17,176 nucleotides of DNA from an uncultured Clostridia bacterium (GTDB lineage Bacteria; Bacillota; Clostridia; Oscillospirales; Acutalibacteraceae). The notes beneath the pieces were generated by a model. That model did no database searches. It was not told the DNA's origin and was given only the letters and a program-made list of their open reading frames with translations. Positions 7,284-12,963 of this stretch are shown one piece after another. The number at the start of each line of letters is the position of its first letter. The first letter of the stretch is position 1. The stretch spans positions 1-17,176 of the forward strand of contig CALWMQ010000040.1 in assembly GCA_944382025.1 (NCBI GenBank), written 5' to 3'. Position numbers and translations under genes: made by a program.

Positions 7284-8581
7284 TTTATAGTATCCTCCCT
7301 TCCGGGGCGCAGATCCGGCAGATCCTGCCAGGACAACTGCCTGACCGCCGGGAACAAGGGCAGATCTCCGGGATGGCGCCGTACATCAGCAGTCAAGTTT
7401 TGATAGATAAAGGACTGGGTCATGCGGGTTCCGTCGTACATCCTCCCCCGGCAGACAATGAAATATACCGCCCTTTTGAGTACGACCCCGATTTTTTTCA
7501 GGTCGTCAAACCCAAGGGAGCCTGCCCGGCGGGCTTGGAGAATCCGCTGTGCGGATTTCAGACCGATGCCGGGAACCCGCAGCAGCGTCTCCTTGTCCGC
7601 CCGATTGATCTCCACCGGGAACTGATCTAAGTGGTTCAGGGCCCAATTGCATTTGGGATCCAGCAAAGGATCCAAGGAAGGATGGACCTCATCCAGCAGC
7701 TCTTCCACCTGGAACCCGTAAAACCGGAGCAGCCAGTCGGTCTGATACAGCCGATGTTCCCGCAGCAAAGGCGGCGGCTGGTCTTTTGGCAGCAGGGCAT
7801 GTGTCCCTACCGGGATATAGGCGGAATAAAACACCCGCTTTAACCCATAGTTTTTATACAGCCCCGCGCTCAAGCGCATAATCTGGTAATCGGTTTCCGG
7901 GGTAGCGCCGATAATCATCTGGGTACTCTGCCCACCCGGTGCGAAGGCGGGGGCATGCCTGTACACCGCCAGATCCTGTTTATTTTGGGAAATCCGGTCC
8001 CTCACCGCTCTCATGGGTTTGAGAATGCTGTCCTTCTTTTTGTCCGGAGCCAGCTGGGTAAGGCTCTTTTCGCTGGGCAGCTCGATATTGACACTCATAC
8101 GGTCACACAGCAATCCCAGCTTGTCAACCAGTTCCGGGGAACATCCGGGAATCGCCTTGGCGTGAATATACCCATTGAAATGGTAGGTATGCCGCAGCAG
8201 TTCCAGCACCCGGCACATCCGTTCCATAGCGTAATCCGGATTTTTCAGTACGCCTGAGCTGAGGAAAAGCCCCTCAATATAATTACGGCGATAGAATTCC
8301 ATGGTCAAGCACGCCAGTTCCTCCGGGGTAAAGGTGGCCCGGGGAATATCGTTGGAACAGCGGTTGACACAGTATTGGCAGTCAAAAACACAGCTGTTGG
8401 TCATCAGCACCTTCAGCAGGGAAATGCACCTTCCATCAGCGGCGAAGCTGTGGCAGATCCCACACCCTACAGCGGAGCCCAGCATACCGGCCCGGCCTCC
8501 CCGGTCCACCCCGCTGGAAGTACAGGCCGCGTCATATTTGGCGGAATCCGCCAAGATCCGCAGCTTATCCATCATGTCCAC
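7262..8581 (-). CDS. Putative DNA repair/modification radical SAM protein (TIGR03916-like)
   Basis: This 439-residue protein matches the pattern of the 'rSAM_link_UDG' family. The radical SAM cluster C-x3-C-x2-C is at residues 64, 68 and 71 (CVFDCQYC), and further cysteines lie before and after it (20, 40, 43, 52, 75). A C-terminal helix-hairpin-helix (about 323-353, with RVPGIGLKSAQRIL) suggests DNA contact. The GTG at 8581 was chosen because AAGGAGG is nine bases upstream; tandem ATGs at 8575 and 8572 are spaced too far from it. Frames further upstream lack a start signal. The gene lies downstream of a LexA-boxed promoter and overlaps the DUF4130 gene, consistent with an SOS-induced pair. 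The reaction is unknown. Confidence 0.9.
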   Translation of the reverse strand: MDMMDKLRILADSAKYDAACTSSGVDRGGRAGMLGSAVGCGICHSFAADGRCISLLKVLMTNSCVFDCQYCVNRCSNDIPRATFTPEELACLTMEFYRRNYIEGLFLSSGVLKNPDYAMERMCRVLELLRHTYHFNGYIHAKAIPGCSPELVDKLGLLCDRMSVNIELPSEKSLTQLAPDKKKDSILKPMRAVRDRISQNKQDLAVYRHAPAFAPGGQSTQMIIGATPETDYQIMRLSAGLYKNYGLKRVFYSAYIPVGTHALLPKDQPPPLLREHRLYQTDWLLRFYGFQVEELLDEVHPSLDPLLDPKCNWALNHLDQFPVEINRADKETLLRVPGIGLKSAQRILQARRAGSLGFDDLKKIGVVLKRAVYFIVCRGRMYDGTRMTQSFIYQNLTADVRRHPGDLPLFPAVRQLSWQDLPDLRPGREDTIKCLTGQL

Positions 8582-8687
8582 CCTGTAAAACCTCCTTGAC
8601 CATCCCGATGATGCCGTTGGCCCTATTCCAGGGGCAGGTATGGGACTCAGTGGCAAGCATATATCCGTCAGCCGTCGGAGGAGACAT
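8565..8687 (-). CDS. Candidate 40-residue ORF overlapping the radical SAM start
   Basis: ATG at 8687 opens a 40-codon frame (MSPPTADGYMLATESHTCPW...) that ends 17 bases inside the radical SAM gene and contains that gene's ribosome site. The arrangement would allow translational coupling. Its own ribosome site is weak (GATGGGAA), and an in-frame TGA lies two codons upstream, so it cannot be longer. Composition looks protein-like, but I recognise no family. Confidence 0.35.
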   Translation of the reverse strand: MSPPTADGYMLATESHTCPWNRANGIIGMVKEVLQGGHDG

Positions 8688-8706
8688 ATATTCCCATCAA
8701 GGTTTT

Positions 8707-8931
8707 TCAGTATCCCTTGAAAAAGCGTTCCGGCAGGATGCCTTCCCCCATGGATTTTCCCCGGCCCATGCCAGCGCCAGGCCCGCCTTGGCCTACCGCC
8801 CCACCAAGGCCCTTGCACCGCTGACCGGGAATGGTATTCCCCTCTTCAGCCGTTTCCCCGCCGGTGAGCCCCTTTGCCATATTCCCTGCCAACCAGCTGC
8901 ATATGGTCCGTGTTTGCTCGGCCTTCCGCAA
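8707..8931 (-). CDS. Candidate small Gly-rich protein, first ORF of the SOS transcript
   Basis: A TTG at 8931 with AGGAG nine bases upstream opens a 74-codon frame beginning MRKAEQTRTICSWLAGN, with a Gly-rich middle (about residues 43-65, containing GGPGAGMGRGKSMGEG) and ending ILPERFFKGY. It begins about 55 bases after the predicted start of the LexA-controlled transcript and is the first ORF with a reasonable ribosome site there; the 40-codon ORF follows 19 bases after its stop. An alternative start is the ATG at 8880 (MAKGLTGG). No signal peptide or LysM domain is visible, so it does not look like YneA. It is unrecognised and could be a non-coding leader. Confidence 0.4.
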   Translation of the reverse strand: MRKAEQTRTICSWLAGNMAKGLTGGETAEEGNTIPGQRCKGLGGAVGQGGPGAGMGRGKSMGEGILPERFFKGY

Positions 8932-8943
8932 AGCCCTTTTCTC

Positions 8944-9180
8944 CTATCCCAAAAAGGAACCGTCTTCTTTCCGAGTCGGCCTTCCGCCTCCAGTATAGAA
9001 CAAACGTTCTCGTTTGTCAAACATTTGTTCTCTTTTCTCGGAAATTTCCTTTCTCTGTTTCCAGACCACTCGTTCAGCATTGCTATGGGTGCACAGGGGG
9101 GGCCGCCCTTTCTTCCTCCGTTCCATCCGATGGCTGCCTGGCCGGATCACCTCCTGACCACTTACGCTGACGGAAAACAT
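8944..9180 (-). CDS. Candidate basic ORF with two GRP motifs, overlapping the SOS promoter
   Basis: A 78-codon frame (ATG 9180; possible inner ATG 9126) is rich in Lys, Arg and Glu, with RRKKGRPP near residue 21 and GGGRPTRK near the end, each resembling an AT-hook core (GRP flanked by basic residues). The middle (ERVVWKQRKEISEKREQMF) could form a helix. Neither start has a good ribosome site, and the LexA boxes and promoter lie inside its codons. It may therefore be chance or a relic of an older gene. Confidence 0.2.
   Translation of the reverse strand: MFSVSVSGQEVIRPGSHRMERRKKGRPPLCTHSNAERVVWKQRKEISEKREQMFDKRERLFYTGGGRPTRKEDGSFLG
8992..9020 (-). promoter_or_regulatory. Near-consensus sigma-A promoter of the SOS operon
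   Basis: TTGACA (9015-9020), a 17-base spacer and TATACT (8992-8997): only one base differs from consensus. Predicted start is near 8985, about 400 bases before the radical SAM GTG. Both LexA boxes overlap it, so strong intrinsic activity would be held off by the repressor. Confidence 0.9.
8998..9009. promoter_or_regulatory. LexA (SOS) box 1
   Basis: GAACAAACGTTC is a perfect GAAC-N4-GTTC, the core of the Bacillus/Clostridia LexA (DinR) operator. It fills the spacer between -35 and -10 and touches the -10, an ideal repression position. Confidence 0.88.
9019..9030. promoter_or_regulatory. LexA (SOS) box 2, one mismatch
   Basis: AAACATTTGTTC matches GAAC-N4-GTTC except for the first base. It overlaps the -35 hexamer; its centre is 21 bases from that of box 1, about two helical turns, so two dimers could bind on the same face. 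Confidence 0.65.
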
Positions 9181-9249
9181 AGCCTTTTTTGGTGAAAGTA
9201 TCCCTTTTCCTTGTATCCATGTTCTCCCAACCCGAACAAATTTGGCATG

Positions 9250-9298
9250 AAAAAACCGGCATCCTTTGGAGTCAGAAAGGCTCCTTCAGAATACCGGT
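9250..9298 (-). terminator. Rho-independent terminator after yfhO
   Basis: Minus-strand arms 9288-9298 and 9255-9265 pair over 11 bases (ACCGGTATTCT with AGGATGCCGGT, two G-U), with an inner GGAG/CTCC stem, followed by TTTTTT. On the plus strand the same hairpin is followed by CTTTTAT, so it may work weakly both ways. It lies about 175 bases past the yfhO stop. Confidence 0.85.
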
Positions 9299-9337
9299 CT
9301 TTTATACGATTTTTCAAGGGATGCCTGGCAGCGGCCC

Positions 9338-9523
9338 TTAGGCATCCAAAGTGAACGGGCCTATCACATACGCCGGGACAGTTGCCGCATACGATTTGCC
9401 GTTTTCGAAACGGTACAGACCAAAAGGCCCAGCGCTCGACTTCTTCAGCAGGGGCGATAACCGTACGTATCCATTACTCCTTCCATTCCGTCCCCGGGTC
9501 CTCCCCAGCGCTTTCCGGCTCAC
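9338..9523 (-). CDS. Candidate 61-residue ORF overlapping the yfhO 3' end
   Basis: GTG at 9523, with GAGGAG four bases upstream, opens a frame overlapping the last 50 bases of yfhO and ending 39 bases before the terminator. The part beyond yfhO (YVRLSPLLKKSSAGPFGLYR...) has a protein-like composition and fills most of the gap between the yfhO stop and its terminator. It could be a small coupled gene, a former extension of yfhO lost by frameshift, or chance. I recognise no family. Confidence 0.3.
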   Translation of the reverse strand: MSRKALGRTRGRNGRSNGYVRLSPLLKKSSAGPFGLYRFENGKSYAATVPAYVIGPFTLDA

Positions 9524-12470
9524 CCGGCTCCTCGTCCAAGGGTTCCAGCCGTACCGGCGCCTCTTCTTCTTCTCCCGGCAGGCTCAACGTCTCGCTGTCG
9601 GCGGTCTCATCATCCAACAACAGCTGGATCTTTTCCGGTGCCTTCAGTTTTTTCCGGGTAATCAGCGCTATAAGGATCACCAAGATGAGGCACACTCCGC
9701 TGATGGCGATGCCTGCCCACAGGCCGCCGGGAGTGTAGGACAGTTCCACCGTATGCTCACCGGCCTCCACGTCAAAGGCCAGCAGGGCGTCAGCTACCCC
9801 GTAGGTTTCCACTTTTTTGCCGTCCACCTTGACAGTCCAGCCGGTATCATATGGGATAGTCGTAAACAGGGTACCGCCTTGGGAGGAAACCGTCCCCTGG
9901 ATATGGCTGTCGGAAAAGTCAGTCACCTTCATACCCCCGGCCCTCAAGGTATCCATCACCTGCCGGTACACTTCCTCATTCAGGGTCACGACATAGATGT
10001 TGCCGGACACCGCGGATTCAGCGGTAACGTCCACTGTAACGGTATCCCCGACCTGGAGCTCGCCGGCATACTGGAAATACGGTTCCCGGGCGGACAGGGT
10101 CCAGCTTCCGGAAGCGGAGCCGGATAATTTGGCGGTAATGGTCTTGGCGGCCCGGCAGTCCACATAGATAAAGGTCTGACCCCCGCTGGTCAGGGTAGTC
10201 GTGAAAGCGGCGGTACCGCTTTTCCCGCCAGGGTTCATGCTGAAAGAAGAGCTGTTGCTGCCATTGACATTGCCTTGGACTCCGGAGGACCCGGAAGCAG
10301 TCATGGGGTGAATGGTATACAGGCTCAATTCTTCCCGGCCGGTCATCCGAGCCAGCAGGGTATTTTGCGTAACAATGGGGTCATAGTAGGAAAATTCCCA
10401 GCTCTTTACCCCCGGATCCACTACGTACCCCACCGGCAACGCATCGGCGTTTTCATAAATGGTATACTGGTTAGCCCCGGAACCGGCCTGGCCAACCTGG
10501 GTCAGCTGCCGGGCGTCCAGGGTGGTATTGGAAATCACATACCGGATCCCCAGCAGGGAGTCAATAACCGGCATAAAGCCTTTGTAGTAATGGCTGTTCA
10601 CCCCATTGATAGGATATCCCAGGCTGCCCATGAGGCGGGTAGTGGTATAATAGTTGCTGGAAGAAAACAGGGTAATGCCCCGGTATCCGAACATAGCGGG
10701 ATCCACAAAAGTACGCCGGGGGAAGAATTCCATGCGGTAAAACTCTCCGCCCATAGCGGCATCCCCGATCTCCTGGGCTTGATCCACCGCCTGGCGAACC
10801 GCTTCTGTGGTGTCGTTATCCACATAATTGACATGTTTGGTATAATGCTCGTTGGCGTCCAGGACACGCAGGGTTCCTCCGGCGTTGGTCACCATTTCCA
10901 GGGTAACCGCCAGCAGAAGGAAGCTGTACGCCACCCGCATCCGGACCCGTTTCCGGGAAACCAGCAAAATAACCAGGGTATACACCGCCGCGAAGAACAG
11001 GGTATAATAAATGGATTTAAAATCATAGGCTTCCTCCCCAAAGTGCTCCTCCAGCATCAGGTAGGCCACAAGGCCCAGGAAGGAGAGAGCGGCCTGCTTG
11101 CTGGAAACCTCCCGGAGATGCATCAGAGTCTCATAAGCGATCAGCAGCAGGGTAAAAGAATAGAGGAAAGAGAACCGGTACGGCAGGTCATTAGGGGCAT
11201 GAAGGCCGTGCCAGATCAAGTTGGGCCAGTTGAGGACAAAGCTCAGGGCCAGTACGCCAACCAGCGCCAGATAGCAGAGCCGGCGGCGCAGGGGGATCTG
11301 CTTCATGGTGGCGAACAGTGGAAGCAGGAGGACAGTCAGCACTCCGCAATAGATATTGGGAAGGTTGCCGGAGCGGATGGTAGGCGTTGTATTGTACAGG
11401 TGCCGGCCCAGGAGTTCAAACATATCAAAATTACTGGCCAGTTCCGGCAGGCCGCCCCCTGCGGCGGAAGTATGCTGTAAGGCCAGGTACACCGGGATCA
11501 GCAGGAACATCACCAGCCCGCCGCCCAGTGCGGACCCGACGGCGAAACGGCGGAAGCCTCTCAGCTGTTCAGCCGGTGTCCGCCTGCTTCTCAGGGCAAA
11601 CACCACATAGTACAGCACCATAAACAGGCACAGCATGAATCCAATATAGTAGTTGGCATACAGGGCATAGGCCAGGGGCAGCACATAGCCCAGGAATCTG
11701 CCGGTGCGCATCAGCCGTTCAAACCCCAGCACAACCAGCGGCAGCGTCATCACCACGTCCAGCCACATGATATTCCAGGAGTAGGCCAGCATATATGTCA
11801 TAAGGGCATACATCACCGAAACCATCGGGACGCAAAAATCCTGCCGCTTGTACACATACTGGACGCACATGGCAAAGAAAAAGGCACTCAGGGCATTTTT
11901 CAGCAGGGTGATAACCAGGATTCCCTCGGTCAGCAGGTTTTCCGGGAACAGCACCAGCAGAACGTTAAACGGGCTGGCCAGGTAGTACCCGAACATAGAC
12001 AGGAAGTTGACCCCCAGCCCCGCTTCAAAGGTATAGAAGGGATTGCCGCCGTGGAGCAGCATATCCCGCAGTTTGGCCAGCAGAGGGGCGTATTGGTGAT
12101 GCATGTCGACGATCATGCCGGTTTTATCCCCGATAGGCCACATGCCCAGCAGGGTGTAGGCCAAGCACATACCGGACAGGGCCAGGGCCCCGGAAACCAG
12201 GGGAAAATACCACCTGCCATGTTGCAGGGGCTTTTCCCGGGAGTCCCGCATGAACTCATTGAGCCATACCACCACCAGTACCGCCACCAGAACCCCCATA
12301 CCCATACAGAAGGTCCAGTTTTGCAGCTTCATATTTTCCGCGATACCGGTCAGGCTTTTCCCGCCGAGGAGTCCGGACAGGGTCAGGAAGATCAGCAGGG
12401 CAAACAATACGCCTATGACTCCCAAGATCCCCCAGCGGGATTTATCATAGGCGAACAGCTTTTGTTTCAT
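9474..12470 (-). CDS. YfhO family multi-pass membrane protein
   Basis: A protein of about 998 residues with many hydrophobic segments in its first half, a large extracytoplasmic Gly/Ser/Thr-rich region, one C-terminal membrane span (WAGIAISGVCLILVILIALI) and an acidic cytoplasmic tail. The first outer loop carries the family pattern DMHHQYAPLL (from residue 122) followed by GGNPFYTFEAGLGVNF; the C-terminal domain has TTIPYDTGWTVKVDGKKVE and FDVEAGEHTVELSYTP, typical of YfhO. In Bacillus subtilis YfhO is linked to glycosylation of lipoteichoic acid and is thought to be a GT-C type transferase using a lipid-linked sugar; that role here is inferred. No CsbB/GtrA partner is in the window. ATG 12470 is preferred over TTG 12482, although neither has a well-placed ribosome site. 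Confidence 0.92.
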   Translation of the reverse strand: MKQKLFAYDKSRWGILGVIGVLFALLIFLTLSGLLGGKSLTGIAENMKLQNWTFCMGMGVLVAVLVVVWLNEFMRDSREKPLQHGRWYFPLVSGALALSGMCLAYTLLGMWPIGDKTGMIVDMHHQYAPLLAKLRDMLLHGGNPFYTFEAGLGVNFLSMFGYYLASPFNVLLVLFPENLLTEGILVITLLKNALSAFFFAMCVQYVYKRQDFCVPMVSVMYALMTYMLAYSWNIMWLDVVMTLPLVVLGFERLMRTGRFLGYVLPLAYALYANYYIGFMLCLFMVLYYVVFALRSRRTPAEQLRGFRRFAVGSALGGGLVMFLLIPVYLALQHTSAAGGGLPELASNFDMFELLGRHLYNTTPTIRSGNLPNIYCGVLTVLLLPLFATMKQIPLRRRLCYLALVGVLALSFVLNWPNLIWHGLHAPNDLPYRFSFLYSFTLLLIAYETLMHLREVSSKQAALSFLGLVAYLMLEEHFGEEAYDFKSIYYTLFFAAVYTLVILLVSRKRVRMRVAYSFLLLAVTLEMVTNAGGTLRVLDANEHYTKHVNYVDNDTTEAVRQAVDQAQEIGDAAMGGEFYRMEFFPRRTFVDPAMFGYRGITLFSSSNYYTTTRLMGSLGYPINGVNSHYYKGFMPVIDSLLGIRYVISNTTLDARQLTQVGQAGSGANQYTIYENADALPVGYVVDPGVKSWEFSYYDPIVTQNTLLARMTGREELSLYTIHPMTASGSSGVQGNVNGSNSSSFSMNPGGKSGTAAFTTTLTSGGQTFIYVDCRAAKTITAKLSGSASGSWTLSAREPYFQYAGELQVGDTVTVDVTAESAVSGNIYVVTLNEEVYRQVMDTLRAGGMKVTDFSDSHIQGTVSSQGGTLFTTIPYDTGWTVKVDGKKVETYGVADALLAFDVEAGEHTVELSYTPGGLWAGIAISGVCLILVILIALITRKKLKAPEKIQLLLDDETADSETLSLPGEEEEAPVRLEPLDEEPGEPESAGEDPGTEWKE

Positions 12471-12579
12471 TCTCTTTTTCAAACCTTTCCCAAATAGAAT
12501 CCCGGGGAACGCCCCTTTTATCAGTGCCGGAATTTGCCGGATTTGTTGCCTGCCGGGGAAGCGGGCAGCAATTTTTCAT
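12445..12579 (-). CDS. Candidate 44-residue leader ORF overlapping the yfhO start
   Basis: ATG at 12579, about 17 bases from the predicted transcription start, opens a 44-codon frame (MKNCCPLPRQATNPANSGTD...) that runs 26 bases into yfhO in another frame. Translation of it would pass over and could control the weak yfhO start. No good ribosome site precedes it, so it is tentative. Confidence 0.25.
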   Translation of the reverse strand: MKNCCPLPRQATNPANSGTDKRGVPRDSIWERFEKENETKAVRL

Positions 12580-12592
12580 GGATATAATATCC
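12580..12592. promoter_or_regulatory. Perfect palindrome just inside the yfhO transcript
   Basis: GGATATAATATCC is a perfect 6+1+6 inverted repeat lying about 4 to 17 bases after the predicted start of the yfhO transcript. It could be a repressor operator or a 5' stabilising hairpin; no regulator is identified. Confidence 0.4.
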
Positions 12593-12602
12593 AAACGTGG
12601 TT

Positions 12603-12631
12603 ATTATACCATAACCCTTCCGGTAGGGCAA
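12603..12631 (-). promoter_or_regulatory. Promoter of yfhO (extended -10)
   Basis: TTGCCC (12626-12631), 17 bases, and TATAAT (12603-12608) preceded by TGG, giving an extended -10. Predicted start near 12596 leaves a leader of about 125 bases with several short hairpins. Confidence 0.8.
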
Positions 12632-12683
12632 TGTCGATTTCAGATAAAACGCCTTTTCTTTTCCGTCTTTCCGCCCTACAAGC

Positions 12684-12718
12684 AAAAGGGAGGGATGCTG
12701 GTAAGCATCCCTCCCTTT
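12684..12718. terminator. Strong bidirectional hairpin, probable terminator
   Basis: AAAGGGAGGGATGCT (12685-12699) and its exact complement (12704-12718) form a 15-bp stem with loop GGTA. The arms end in TTT on the plus strand and TTTT on the minus strand. It lies about 245 bases past the ABC operon stop and upstream of the yfhO promoter, so it probably insulates yfhO from the exporter operon. Confidence 0.7.
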
Positions 12719-12963
12719 GAGGATCCAAAAGCGAATGAGTCAAGCGGAGGGTTCCGGCGGACGGCCGTGGGGGCGTTGCCCCTCAACTCCACCTCCCCTT
12801 GCGGTTTCCAAAACCGCCTTGCGCCGTGTTCGCGGCGGCCGGTTTTGGCTGCGGCGACAACCCTGCTGGCTGTTTCCCATCCTTTGGGCACTCCCAGGTG
12901 TTGTCTTTTGTTAAAGGTTGGCCAAAGCTTTCCGCTTGGTGCGGCTGGTCCGCCAGGCTTCTT
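12719..12963. repeat. Hairpin-rich non-coding stretch, possible interspersed repeat
   Basis: Between the strong hairpin and the ABC exporter stop lie several short inverted repeats: GGGGC-GTT-GCCCC, GCGGTTT-CCA-AAACCGC (perfect, 7 bp), GCCG/CGGC and the palindrome TTGGCCAA. No gene is supported. The density of hairpins resembles interspersed intergenic repeats of gut Clostridia, but with a single copy in view this cannot be shown. Confidence 0.35.

Larger units (their letters stand above)
8582..9473. other. Intergenic stretch between the radical SAM gene and yfhO
   Basis: These 892 bases hold no certain gene. From high to low coordinate they contain: a possible overlapping ORF at the yfhO end (to 9338), the yfhO terminator (9250-9298), the SOS promoter with two LexA boxes (8992-9030), a possible 74-codon ORF (8707-8931) and a 40-codon ORF (8565-8687). 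A plus-strand frame without stops spans 8596-9195 but has no ribosome site and looks like a shadow. Confidence 0.7.
12471..12963. other. Intergenic stretch between yfhO and the ABC exporter operon
   Basis: These 493 bases contain the yfhO leader and promoter (to 12631), a 15-bp perfect hairpin (12685-12718), and 245 bases with several short inverted repeats but no convincing gene. A minus-strand 71-codon frame (12676-12891) crosses the hairpin and has no ribosome site. Confidence 0.7.

Noticed and set aside
8610..8680. Fragments resembling a cobalamin riboswitch (GCCACTG and a partial B12-box-like ACCTGCC)
   Set aside because: The two motifs overlap instead of being about 50 bases apart, the other conserved parts are missing, and the sequence is explained as well by a short ORF.
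8596..9195. Plus-strand 199-codon open frame
   Set aside because: No ribosome site or promoter, biased Pro/Ser/Phe composition, and antisense to the SOS promoter and candidate small ORFs; it looks like a GC-driven shadow.
12676..12891. 71-codon minus-strand ORF downstream of the ABC operon
   Set aside because: It includes both arms of a 15-bp hairpin, has no ribosome site and no recognisable motif.
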